A DNA stretch of 64,000 nucleotides from Polynucleobacter sp. MWH-Spelu-300-X4. GTDB lineage: Bacteria > Pseudomonadota > Gammaproteobacteria > Burkholderiales > Burkholderiaceae. The position numbers and the translations under genes were made by a program. This document shows, piece after piece, positions 55,955-64,000 of the stretch; position 1 is the first letter of the stretch, and each line of letters starts with the position of its first letter. The stretch is taken from contig NZ_CP061294.1 of NCBI RefSeq assembly GCF_018687515.1, positions 868,001 to 932,000 of the forward strand, written 5' to 3'. The notes beneath the pieces were generated by a model. The model did no database searches, was not told the origin of the DNA, and saw nothing but the letters and a program-made list of their open reading frames with translations.

Positions 55955-56632
55955 ATGTTTGGCAAAAAAATTAAATCAATTAATCAATTAAATATTCATC
56001 ACATAGTACTGGTGTTTGCATTAACTTGCATCACAGTTTGTATACCTAAATTCAGCTTAGCTGAAGACAAACACCCGGCCCATACGCCATCTATATTAAT
56101 CTTAGGCGATAGCCTTTCTGCTGAATATGGCATAACAAGGGGCACTGGCTGGGTAGCTCTTTTAAATAAACAGCTCAAACAAGAGAAAAAGAATGTTGCT
56201 GTTATAAATGCCAGTATTAGCGGCGAAACTACAGCCGGTGGACTAAATCGATTAAATAATCTATTAAAGCTTCACCAGCCTCACATAGTCATTATTGAAC
56301 TTGGTGCCAATGATGGCTTAAGAGGCCTACCTATTCAAACAGCTGAAAGCAACTTAAAGCAGATCATTCAACAATCTCAAAAATCAGGAGCAAAAGTGCT
56401 ACTCCTTGGTATGCGTATTCCACCAAACTATGGGCAAGACTACACGCAAAAATTTTTCAATATGTATGGCAAATTAGCTCAAGCAGAAAACGTAGCTTTA
56501 ATACCATTTTTCTTGACTAAAGTAGCCGATAAGGTGGAGCTATTTCAAACTGACCGCATCCACCCTAATGAAAAAGCTCAACCCATCTTGCTTGAAAATA
56601 TTTGGGGAGAACTTAAAAAACTATTGCCCTAA
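55955..56632 (+). CDS. tesA: Arylesterase/thioesterase I, SGNH family
   Basis: A 225-residue periplasmic hydrolase. A signal peptide precedes ILILGDSLSAEYGITRGTGW with the nucleophilic serine. INASISGETTAGGLNRL, IIELGANDGLRGLP and DRIHPNEKAQPIL supply the other SGNH blocks and the Asp-His pair. TesA hydrolyses acyl thioesters and aryl esters. Its ATG is only three bases from the GTG of ybbA, so each promoter must lie in the other coding region. Confidence 0.94.
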   Translation: MFGKKIKSINQLNIHHIVLVFALTCITVCIPKFSLAEDKHPAHTPSILILGDSLSAEYGITRGTGWVALLNKQLKQEKKNVAVINASISGETTAGGLNRLNNLLKLHQPHIVIIELGANDGLRGLPIQTAESNLKQIIQQSQKSGAKVLLLGMRIPPNYGQDYTQKFFNMYGKLAQAENVALIPFFLTKVADKVELFQTDRIHPNEKAQPILLENIWGELKKLLP

Positions 56633-56637
56633 GAAAA

Positions 56638-58089
56638 TTATTTCACTTGGTTAATTAATTTAACCCCTGCACGATCACGAACGCTTTCAAAATAACCGGC
56701 TGCCTCTGCCTGCATACTTAACTGCATGATCTGCTGAGCCTGAGCTGCTCGCACCTTCGCATCTGAATTAGCCGGCTGCTGGATTTTTGAAATACGATAA
56801 ATCGTCACACCACCTCCATTTGCATTGGCTGCAACCACCGCTGGGAGTTTGTTCACATCAACTGACATCACCGCATCCATCGCAATACTTGTTAAATCAG
56901 CAGGCTTATTACGTGAAACCCATTTAGCAGGACCAAACCCAGCCGCTTCAGCAGGAGACTTTTGTAAGGTCTCAAATCTAGTCCTACCTGCCTGAACAGC
57001 CATTTCTTCAGCCATACGCAGCCCCACTTGCTTTTTAACATCAGATGCAACAACTTCAAATGACAATGCTACTTTAGGCTGATGATTTGCTACTCGAGCC
57101 ACCACTATTTTTCCAATGCCAATCTCTTGAGCCTCAATATTTTTTCGATTTTTAATTGCGTCATCTGAAAATACAGCCGTTAACAACTTAGGATTATTCA
57201 ATGGATGATCACTAGCCAACCCCTTAGCACCAGCTCTTGTAATGCCCTTCACTGATTGAATCGTTAACTTTAGACGATCAGCTACAGGCTTAAGACTATC
57301 CGGCTGCTCATAAGCCATATTTGCTAACAAATCAGCCTTCTCAGAGAATAATTTCCCATCTTCTTTAACTGATGCAGACAACAACACAAACTCAACATCC
57401 ACAGTCTCAATAGATTGATAAGCATTGATATTAGCCTGATAAAAAGCTTCCAAATCCTTTTGAGTAGGGGAAACCTTAGATAAAAAATCTGCTGGCGCAA
57501 AACGTATAGCCTGAATTTCTCTTTCAGCTTCAAATGCCTGAGAGATTTTTTCAGCTACTTTTCTAGAGCCAATACCAGTTGCCAATACGGTGGTTAAAGC
57601 CTGGCGGCTTAATAAATCATAACGACGACCACCTTCAAACTGATCAACTGTCATGCCATTATTGGCTAATAATTGTTTATAACGCTGTGAATCAAATTGG
57701 CCATCTTTATACAATGCTCTAATTTCCGGAATCTGCATCAACTCTTTAGAAAGAGCTTCATTCCCGACGGCCAACTTTAATGACTTTAACTCGTAGGCTA
57801 GCAAACGTCTTTGCACAATCTCACTTAAAACTGACTGTTTAAAAGGTACGCTGTTAACTAAATTGCTATCAACTTTACCTTGCTGCTTTTGCAATAAATC
57901 AGCTTTTGCCTTAACAGCGCTATCCAACTCTTGGCGCGTAATACTATTACCAGCAACTTTTACTAAATCAGCATCACTGCCAACATTGCGCATATAGCTT
58001 TCAATGCCAAAGAATGCGAAAGATGGGAATATAAGAAGTAGCAAAAGCCACTGAAGCAATTTTTGGTGCTTGCGGATCGATTCGAGCAT
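56638..58089 (-). CDS. ppiD: Membrane-anchored periplasmic chaperone PpiD, short form without parvulin domain
   Basis: A 483-residue protein with an N-terminal membrane anchor (KLLQWLLLLLIFPSFAFFGI) followed by a SurA_N-type region (VAGNSITRQELDSAVKAKAD and KSLKLAVGNEALSKELMQIP). PpiD assists folding of proteins leaving the Sec translocon. E. coli PpiD has 623 residues; here the segments carrying HILI, GGDLG and GYHII are missing, so no isomerase domain is seen. The ATG at 58089 begins the conserved MLESIRKHQ; a longer frame is rejected. tRNA-Val lies upstream. Confidence 0.9.
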   Translation of the reverse strand: MLESIRKHQKLLQWLLLLLIFPSFAFFGIESYMRNVGSDADLVKVAGNSITRQELDSAVKAKADLLQKQQGKVDSNLVNSVPFKQSVLSEIVQRRLLAYELKSLKLAVGNEALSKELMQIPEIRALYKDGQFDSQRYKQLLANNGMTVDQFEGGRRYDLLSRQALTTVLATGIGSRKVAEKISQAFEAEREIQAIRFAPADFLSKVSPTQKDLEAFYQANINAYQSIETVDVEFVLLSASVKEDGKLFSEKADLLANMAYEQPDSLKPVADRLKLTIQSVKGITRAGAKGLASDHPLNNPKLLTAVFSDDAIKNRKNIEAQEIGIGKIVVARVANHQPKVALSFEVVASDVKKQVGLRMAEEMAVQAGRTRFETLQKSPAEAAGFGPAKWVSRNKPADLTSIAMDAVMSVDVNKLPAVVAANANGGGVTIYRISKIQQPANSDAKVRAAQAQQIMQLSMQAEAAGYFESVRDRAGVKLINQVK

Positions 58090-58134
58090 GGGTATTTTTA
58101 TTAGATTTGACGTTGAAAAGTCAGAAGAAATCTG

Positions 58135-58210
58135 TGGTGGGTGCTGAGAGGGTCGAACTCCCGACATTCGCCTTGTAAGGGCGACGCTCTACCAACTGAG
58201 CTAAGCACCC
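58135..58210 (-). tRNA. tRNA-Val (anticodon UAC)
   Basis: The minus strand folds as a full cloverleaf. The acceptor is GGGTGCT/AGCACCC, the D-arm region is TTAGCTCAGTTGGTAGAGC, the anticodon stem TCGCC/GGCGA holds loop CTTACAA (anticodon TAC), and the T-arm includes GTTCGACCC. CCA is encoded at 58137-58135. It stands between lon and ppiD and has its own promoter. Confidence 0.97.
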
Positions 58211-58224
58211 ACAGAGAAGACGAA

Positions 58225-58253
58225 AGTATACAGCACCTTCATCATCACTGCAA
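58225..58253 (-). promoter_or_regulatory. Promoter of tRNA-Val
   Basis: On the minus strand TTGCAG (58253-58248) and TATACT (58230-58225) are separated by exactly 17 bases. The start would lie about seven bases later, a few bases before the mature tRNA 5' end. It also may serve ppiD, which begins 45 bases after the tRNA. Confidence 0.65.
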
Positions 58254-58324
58254 ATTTTTCTTACTTATATTAATTCTTCCGCCATGACTCATTTTTCTCA
58301 AAATGCTTCACAGCGGCCCTATTT

Positions 58325-60751
58325 TTAATGCTTAATAACTTCACCTGAACTAGCTGATGTACCTTTACTTGCTTCAGCGGCTTTAGCAATTTCTTCTGGT
58401 GTTAACTCAGGTAGAGCAACTGGCATTTTCTCCAATGCAAGCTCCAATACCTTATCAATCCAACGAACCGGAACAACTTCAATTGCATTCTTCACATTAT
58501 CAGGAATATCAATTAAATCTTTAACATTCTCTTCAGGAATTAAAGCTAACTTAATACCACCCCGATGGGCAGCCAACAACTTCTCTTTAAGCCCACCAAT
58601 TGGCAATACTTCACCACGCAGAGTAATTTCTCCCGTCATAGCCACATCAGCCCTAACAGGAATACCCGTTAATACAGAAACTAAGGCTGTTGTAATTGCA
58701 ATACCAGCTGATGGTCCATCCTTAGGAGTAGCCCCCTCTGGGAAGTGAATATGAATATCCTTCTTCTCAAAAGCGTCCTCCGTAATACCCAACTTACGTC
58801 CTCTGGATCTCACAACAGATCGAGCTGCCTCAACAGATTCTTTCATCACATCACCCAAAGAACCTGTGCGAATCGTATTACCTTTACCTGGCATGACAGC
58901 TGCCTCAATAGTCAACAAGTCTCCACCGACCTCTGTCCAAGCCAACCCGGTTACTTGACCAACTTGATTTTGTTTTGCTGCTAAACCAAAGTCATAGCGA
59001 CGAACAGATAAGAACTTATCTAAATTCGAACCATCCACCTTGACAGGAGCTGCCTCTTTCTTTAACAACAGCAACTTCACAACTTTTCGGCAAATTTTGC
59101 TAATTTCACGTTCAAGCGCACGAACACCCGCTTCACGTGTGTAGTAACGAATAATGTCGCGAACAGCACTTTCATCGACTTCGATTTCACTAGTCTTTAA
59201 TCCATTACCCTTAATTTGTTTAGGCAACAAATAACTCATTGCAATATGTGTTTTCTCATCCTCTGTATAACCAGCCAAACGAATAACTTCCATACGATCC
59301 AATAAAGGACCTGGAATATTTAGAGAGTTTGAGGTGGCAACAAACATCACATCTGATAAGTCATAGTCAACTTCGACATAATGATCTTGGAAAGTATGAT
59401 TTTGCTCAGGATCCAATACTTCAAGCATAGCGCTCGCTGGATCCCCTCTGAAGTCCATACCCATCTTATCAATCTCATCTAACAAGAACAAAGGATTACG
59501 CACCCCCACCTTCGTTAAGCTAGACAAAATTTTTCCTGGCATGGAACCAATATATGTACGACGATGGCCGCGAATCTCTGACTCATCTCGCACACCACCT
59601 AACGCCATACGAACAAACTTACGATTAGTTGCACGAGCAATTGATTGGCCCAAGGACGTCTTACCAACACCAGGAGGGCCTACCAAACACAAAATAGGCG
59701 CCTTCACCTTCTCCACCCGCTGTTGCACAGCGAGATATTCCAAAATACGCTCTTTAACTTTATCAAGGCCATAGTGATCCTCATTGAGAACACGCTCGGC
59801 ATTAGACAAATCATTATTAACCTTGCTCTTCTTTTTCCAAGGTAAGTTGACTAAGGTCTCAATATAGTTGCGAATCACAGAAGCTTCAGCAGACATCGGC
59901 GACATTAGCTTTAACTTCTTCATTTCAGATTCAGCTTTCTTTAAAGCTTCCTTAGGCATCTTGGCAGCTTTGATACGCTTTTCAAGCTCCTCAATATCTG
60001 CCCCCTCTTCACCTTCGCCTAACTCTTTTTGAATCGCTTTAACTTGCTCATTCAAATAATATTCACGCTGACTCTTTTCCATCTGACGCTTAACGCGACC
60101 ACGGATACGTTTTTCAACCTGAAGAATGTCAATTTCACTTTCCAAATGAGCCAAAATAGCTTCCAAGCGCTCAACAACAGTTGCTAACTCCAACAACTTC
60201 TGTTTCTGCTCGAGCTTAATGGGCAAATGAGAGCAGATCGTATCGGCTAAACGACCTGCATCATCAATCCCCTGCAAAGTTGCTAAAACTTCTTGAGGTA
60301 TTTTTTTATTTAGTTTGACGTATTGATCAAATTGAGACACTACAGCTCTTCGCAAAGCTTCAATCTCAGGAACTTCTGTTGAGGCTAAAGCTTGAGGGGT
60401 TGCTTCACAAGTGAAATACTCCAAACTATCTTCCACATTGCTCACATCTGCACGTTGGGTTCCCTCAACCAACACCTTAACGGTACCATCAGGCAATTTG
60501 AGCATTTGCAAAATCTTTGCAATGCAACCGACTGTATATAAGTCTTCCACGGTTGGCTCGTCTTTTGCCGCTGCTTTTTGAGCAACCAACAAAACACTCT
60601 TGCCAGTTTCCATGGCGGCCTCTAAGGCCTTAATAGATTTTGGTCTCCCTACAAACAATGGAATAACCATGTGTGGGAATACCACCACATCTCTTAACGG
60701 CAACAATGGCAGTTGGATGGGTTCAGAAGGAAGTAACAAGTCACCAGGCAT
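58325..60751 (-). CDS. lon: ATP-dependent protease Lon
   Basis: An 808-residue cytoplasmic protease for misfolded and regulatory proteins. The N-terminal substrate domain ([20 protein letters not shown]) is followed by a coiled region, an AAA+ module with [17 protein letters not shown] and [10 protein letters not shown], and the protease domain with the catalytic serine in [16 protein letters not shown] and lysine in [17 protein letters not shown]. It follows clpX after 236 bases and has its own heat-shock-type promoter. Confidence 0.98.
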   Translation of the reverse strand: MPGDLLLPSEPIQLPLLPLRDVVVFPHMVIPLFVGRPKSIKALEAAMETGKSVLLVAQKAAAKDEPTVEDLYTVGCIAKILQMLKLPDGTVKVLVEGTQRADVSNVEDSLEYFTCEATPQALASTEVPEIEALRRAVVSQFDQYVKLNKKIPQEVLATLQGIDDAGRLADTICSHLPIKLEQKQKLLELATVVERLEAILAHLESEIDILQVEKRIRGRVKRQMEKSQREYYLNEQVKAIQKELGEGEEGADIEELEKRIKAAKMPKEALKKAESEMKKLKLMSPMSAEASVIRNYIETLVNLPWKKKSKVNNDLSNAERVLNEDHYGLDKVKERILEYLAVQQRVEKVKAPILCLVGPPGVGKTSLGQSIARATNRKFVRMALGGVRDESEIRGHRRTYIGSMPGKILSSLTKVGVRNPLFLLDEIDKMGMDFRGDPASAMLEVLDPEQNHTFQDHYVEVDYDLSDVMFVATSNSLNIPGPLLDRMEVIRLAGYTEDEKTHIAMSYLLPKQIKGNGLKTSEIEVDESAVRDIIRYYTREAGVRALEREISKICRKVVKLLLLKKEAAPVKVDGSNLDKFLSVRRYDFGLAAKQNQVGQVTGLAWTEVGGDLLTIEAAVMPGKGNTIRTGSLGDVMKESVEAARSVVRSRGRKLGITEDAFEKKDIHIHFPEGATPKDGPSAGIAITTALVSVLTGIPVRADVAMTGEITLRGEVLPIGGLKEKLLAAHRGGIKLALIPEENVKDLIDIPDNVKNAIEVVPVRWIDKVLELALEKMPVALPELTPEEIAKAAEASKGTSASSGEVIKH

Positions 60752-60804
60752 GGTTCATTCTCCAAAAAAGTGTTTGTAATTTCCTACAAAGTAAGAATAC
60801 ATTG

Positions 60805-60833
60805 AATTTGGGGTGTTTTTACACAAAAACAAG
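60805..60833 (-). promoter_or_regulatory. Heat-shock (sigma-32) type promoter of lon
   Basis: On the minus strand CTTGTT (60833-60828) is followed after 14 bases by CCCCAAATT (60813-60805), close to the sigma-32 pattern CTTGAA and CCCCATNT. The start would fall about 45-50 bases before the lon ATG. It is preceded by a very AT-rich stretch of about 70 bases, which could be an activator or UP-like region. Confidence 0.75.
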
Positions 60834-60910
60834 GGTAAAAATGAATAAAAATGCTAAAAAATATCAATTTTTTACTTATTTTTATGTTTTATTCATAGTT
60901 TCAATCAAGT

Positions 60911-60942
60911 AAAAAAGAAAAATCCCCTATTTAGGGGATTTT
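60911..60942 (-). terminator. Intrinsic terminator after clpX
   Basis: On the minus strand AAAATCCCCTA pairs perfectly with TAGGGGATTTT and the transcript then runs into TTCTTTTTT. It lies 46 bases after the clpX stop, so lon expression depends on its own promoter or readthrough. Confidence 0.92.
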
Positions 60943-60987
60943 GGAGCATTACAGCGAATTAAACACTAAGTCTAGTAAATTCAGACC

Positions 60988-62277
60988 TTAAGAAGCAGCT
61001 TTCTCAGAAGCTTCTTGGTACAACATCAAAGGCTGACCATCTCCGTTAATAGTGCTTTCATCAATCACCACTCTCTGAACATTTTTCAGACTTGGCAAAT
61101 CGTACATTACATCCATTAAGGCATGCTCAATAATTGAACGCAAACCCCTAGCACCGGTTTTACGAGCAATAGCTTTTTTAGCAATTGCACTCAAGGCACC
61201 AGGCCGAATCTCCAACTCAACGCCCTCCATATCTAGCAATGCTTGATACTGCTTAACCAAAGCATTATTAGGCTCCGTCAAAATTTGCACCAAAGCAGCC
61301 TCATCTAACTGAGCCAATGTTGCAACAACAGGTAGACGACCAATCAATTCAGGAATCAGTCCAAACTTGATTAAGTCTTCAGTTTGAACTTCTTTTAGAA
61401 GCTCAGAGATAGAGCGATCATCTTTACCTCTTACCTGCGCACCAAAACCAATACCAGCCGTAACTGTACGTTGCTGAATGACTTTCTCTAAGCCATCGAA
61501 AGCGCCACCACAAATAAATAAAATATTCGTTGTATCAACTTGTAAAAAATCTTGATTAGGGTGTTTGCGACCACCTTGAGGTGGCACAGACGCCATAGTA
61601 CCCTCAACCAACTTTAATAAAGCCTGCTGAACACCTTCACCAGAAACATCGCGCGTAATTGATGGATTGTCTGATTTGCGAGAAATCTTATCAATCTCGT
61701 CAATATAAACAATACCCTTTTGAGCTTTTTCAACGTTGTAATCACAAGCCTGCAATAACTTCTGAATAATATTCTCAACGTCCTCACCCACATAACCCGC
61801 CTCGGTTAAAGTAGTGGCATCAGCAATAACAAATGGCACATCTAACAAGCGAGCAAGTGTTTGAGCTAGCAATGTTTTTCCTGAGCCCGTTGGTCCGATG
61901 AGCAAAATATTACTCTTGGCCAACTCAACACCATTGTGAATAGTTTTCTTATTACTTGAGGCGCCTTCTTTTTCAATATGCTTCAGACGCTTGTAGTGGT
62001 TATAAACTGCAACAGCTAACTGCTTTTTAGCATGATCTTGACCAATCACGTACTGATCTAGACTCGCTCGAATCTCATGGGGAGTCGGCAACCCGTCTCG
62101 AGCATCTTCCTTGGGAGCATTTTTTGCCTCTTCAACTATGATGTCAGTACATAAGTCGATGCACTCATCGCAAATAAAGACTGATGGACCAGCAATTAGC
62201 TTCTTTACCTCATGCTGGCTTTTGCCACAGAAGGAGCAATAAAGAGGCTTCTCACTTGAAGTAGTCGTATCACTCAT
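60988..62277 (-). CDS. clpX: ATP-dependent Clp protease ATPase subunit ClpX
   Basis: A 429-residue AAA+ unfoldase for ClpP. The N-terminal zinc domain has [12 protein letters not shown] and [10 protein letters not shown]. Walker A is [16 protein letters not shown], Walker [14 protein letters not shown], and the pore loop [11 protein letters not shown]. The ClpP-binding IGF loop appears as [13 protein letters not shown]. Length is normal. It lies 12 bases after clpP, and a strong terminator follows it. Confidence 0.98.
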   Translation of the reverse strand: MSDTTTSSEKPLYCSFCGKSQHEVKKLIAGPSVFICDECIDLCTDIIVEEAKNAPKEDARDGLPTPHEIRASLDQYVIGQDHAKKQLAVAVYNHYKRLKHIEKEGASSNKKTIHNGVELAKSNILLIGPTGSGKTLLAQTLARLLDVPFVIADATTLTEAGYVGEDVENIIQKLLQACDYNVEKAQKGIVYIDEIDKISRKSDNPSITRDVSGEGVQQALLKLVEGTMASVPPQGGRKHPNQDFLQVDTTNILFICGGAFDGLEKVIQQRTVTAGIGFGAQVRGKDDRSISELLKEVQTEDLIKFGLIPELIGRLPVVATLAQLDEAALVQILTEPNNALVKQYQALLDMEGVELEIRPGALSAIAKKAIARKTGARGLRSIIEHALMDVMYDLPSLKNVQRVVIDESTINGDGQPLMLYQEASEKAAS

Positions 62278-62289
62278 AACTAATTAGTC

Positions 62290-62913
62290 TTATCGCTTTT
62301 CAATAACCTGATCAATCAAGCCATATTCTTTAGCCTGATCGGCAGACATAAAATTATCACGATCAGTATCTTTCGCAATAGTCTCAATGGTTTGCCCTGT
62401 ACGATCTGACAACACTTTATTTAAACGCTCACGCAAATAAAGAATCTCACGCGCCTGAATTTCAATATCAGAAGCCTGACCACGGGCACCACCTAAAGGC
62501 TGATGAATCATTACTCGGGAATTAGGCAACGAAAAACGTTTACCTTTTGCACCTGCAGCCAACAAGAAAGCTCCCATACTAGCAGCCATACCCATACATA
62601 AAGTACTTACATCAGGTTTGATAAATTGCATGGTGTCGTAAATAGCTAAACCAGCAGATACTGAACCGCCAGGAGAATTGATATATAAAGAGATATCCTT
62701 CTCGGGATTTTCACTCTCCAAGAAAAGTAACTGCGCAATCACCAAATTAGCAGTTTGGTCATTTACTTCCCCAACCAAAAAAACAACACGTTCTTTCAAT
62801 AAACGTGAATAAATATCATAAGCACGCTCACCTCGCCCAGAAGTTTCAATCACCATAGGCACCATGCCTAAAGCTTGAGTATCAAGAGCATGATCAAATG
62901 TGTTGCTGTTCAT
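62290..62913 (-). CDS. clpP: ATP-dependent Clp protease proteolytic subunit ClpP
   Basis: The serine peptidase that forms the chamber of ClpXP. The serine is in [16 protein letters not shown], the histidine in [14 protein letters not shown] and the aspartate in [37 protein letters not shown] supplies the oxyanion region. The ATG at 62913 (MNSNTFDH, 207 residues) has GGAG upstream; a longer frame from 62943 is rejected. It sits between tig and clpX. Confidence 0.98.
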   Translation of the reverse strand: MNSNTFDHALDTQALGMVPMVIETSGRGERAYDIYSRLLKERVVFLVGEVNDQTANLVIAQLLFLESENPEKDISLYINSPGGSVSAGLAIYDTMQFIKPDVSTLCMGMAASMGAFLLAAGAKGKRFSLPNSRVMIHQPLGGARGQASDIEIQAREILYLRERLNKVLSDRTGQTIETIAKDTDRDNFMSADQAKEYGLIDQVIEKR

Positions 62914-62943
62914 TATTTTTTCTCCAAGCGCTAATTTCAGCAC

Positions 62944-64000
62944 TTAATTTAATTGGCTCAACTCTTCAAACGTCACAGCTTTATCTGCAACTTTTGCTAA
63001 ACCATTCACATATGCCACCACATTATTTTCTAAAACAAGCGCTTCAACATCTGCCAAACGCTTAGGGTCACTGTAATACCAACGCATCACTTCCTTAGGA
63101 TCTTCATAGCTAGAAGATTGTTCTTCAATTTCCGCCTTAATTTGCTCTGGCTTTGCTTCCAAGGACTGTTGTTTAACAAGCTCATTCAAAATCAAACCTA
63201 ACTTCACACGCTGCTCAGCTTGAGCAGTAAACAACTCAGCAGGAATAGGCGCATCCTTAGCATTAGGAATACCACGAGCCGCTAAATCTTGACGCGCATT
63301 AGCAATTAAACGCTCTTGCTCTTGTGCAGCCAAACCTTTTGGCACATCTAGTTCACAAACCTTTGTTAATGCTTCCATTACTTGGCTTTTTAATAATGCC
63401 TGTGTACGGCGCTTTACTTCACGAGTCAGATTAGTACGAATTTCTTCGCGCATTTTGGCCACACCTTCAGCGACACCCAAAGATTTAGCAAAATCATCAT
63501 CGACAGTTGGTAAATGTGGCCACTCAACTTTCTTCATAGTAATTGTGAAGTCAGCTGTTTTACCCGCCACATCCTTGCCGTGATAGTCAGCAGGAAATGC
63601 CAATGGGAAAGTTTTAGATTCACCAGCTTTAAGACCTGTTGCTGCCGCCTCAAACTCAGGCAACATACGACCTTCACCCAAAATAAATGCGAAATTCTCG
63701 GCTTTACCGCCAGCAAACTCAATGCCATCAATTTTGCCCACAAAGTCAACAGTTACTTGATCGCCAGTTTGTGCAGCGGTGTTATCACCGCCATTACCAT
63801 GAGCGCCAGCATCTCCACGCACATGAAAATGAACACGTTGCTTACGCAAAATTTCCAATGTCTTATCAATCTCAACATCATTGACATCTGTTGTATAGCG
63901 CGTGATTTCCGCCTTTGTTAAATCTCCAACTTTGACCTCTGGGAAAACTTCAAATGTGGCGTCATAAACAACAGGGTCAGCAGCAATCTCACTCTTTGGC
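62944..64000 (-). CDS. tig: Trigger factor, C-terminal part (cut by window edge)
   Basis: The ribosome-associated chaperone and prolyl isomerase. The frame is open to the edge and reads [20 protein letters not shown] upstream of the PPIase domain, so the gene continues past 64000 and the ribosome-binding N-terminus is missing here. The FKBP-like domain has [20 protein letters not shown] and [20 protein letters not shown], and the helical C-terminal arms follow. Just before the PPIase domain is a glycine-rich loop ([12 protein letters not shown]). It is followed by clpP after 30 bases. Confidence 0.96.
   Translation of the reverse strand, partial: PKSEIAADPVVYDATFEVFPEVKVGDLTKAEITRYTTDVNDVEIDKTLEILRKQRVHFHVRGDAGAHGNGGDNTAAQTGDQVTVDFVGKIDGIEFAGGKAENFAFILGEGRMLPEFEAAATGLKAGESKTFPLAFPADYHGKDVAGKTADFTITMKKVEWPHLPTVDDDFAKSLGVAEGVAKMREEIRTNLTREVKRRTQALLKSQVMEALTKVCELDVPKGLAAQEQERLIANARQDLAARGIPNAKDAPIPAELFTAQAEQRVKLGLILNELVKQQSLEAKPEQIKAEIEEQSSSYEDPKEVMRWYYSDPKRLADVEALVLENNVVAYVNGLAKVADKAVTFEELSQLN

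Noticed and set aside
58254-58324. CATTTT/AAAATG hairpin downstream of lon as a terminator
   Set aside because: It has weak A-T pairs and no T-run on the lon strand.

Overview
The window reads as a gene-dense, AT-rich piece of core chromosome from a betaproteobacterium of the Burkholderiales, most like Polynucleobacter or a close streamlined relative. Reasons: succinylase-type lysine genes beside prmB; smc-zipA-ligA; rpsB-tsf-pyrH-frr-uppS-cdsA-dxr-rseP-bamA-skp-lpxD-fabZ-lpxA-lpxB-rnhB; a tig-clpP-clpX-lon-tRNA-Val-ppiD block; and gaps that are nearly always below 150 bases. The genus is inferred from gene order and protein style, not from a search. There is no rRNA, prophage, insertion sequence, CRISPR array or plasmid function, and no stretch above 300 bases without a gene; the longest gap is the 236 bases between lon and clpX.

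Layout. 1-2.2 kb: prmB (cut by the window edge), dapE and dapD on the minus strand. 2.4-9 kb: smc, zipA and ligA (chromosome segregation, division, DNA joining). 9-12.3 kb: glnD and map on the minus strand. 12.4-27.2 kb: a 16-gene plus-strand run carrying translation factors, UMP kinase, isoprenoid and phospholipid synthesis, outer-membrane assembly and lipid A synthesis. 27.2-31.1 kb: ppsR and ppsA (divergent), then smpB. 31.1-39.2 kb: ratA-rnfH, guaB-guaA, queE-queD-tadA, ldcA and a YbiT-type ABC-F protein. 39.2-45.7 kb: small conserved or unknown genes (DUF1289, a lipoprotein, a SprT-like zinc protein, gloA, DUF3293, an exported ankyrin protein) and the minus-strand mltG-tmk-holB-tatD row. 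45.7-50.2 kb: ygfZ, an NRDE protein, a thioesterase, msrB, yciB, bolA and an exported parvulin. 50.2-56.6 kb: a spermidine-synthase-like protein, purL, ybbA and tesA. 56.6-64 kb: ppiD, tRNA-Val, lon, clpX, clpP and tig (cut by the window edge), a protein-folding and proteolysis block.

How they work together. The large plus-strand run couples translation to envelope growth: UppS, CdsA and Dxr supply lipid carriers and precursors, BamA and Skp assemble outer-membrane proteins, and LpxD/A/B with FabZ build lipid A. The last block handles folding and degradation from ribosome (trigger factor) to ClpXP, Lon and the periplasm-facing PpiD.

I found no exotic new system. The observations worth following are regulatory and architectural: a structured leader before rpsB; a heat-shock-type promoter before lon; a ppsA terminator lying inside the smpB coding end; a 20-base palindrome across the frr stop; inverted repeats before purL and between dapD and smc; an RseP lacking its second PDZ domain and a PpiD lacking its parvulin domain; and divergent genes whose start codons overlap.
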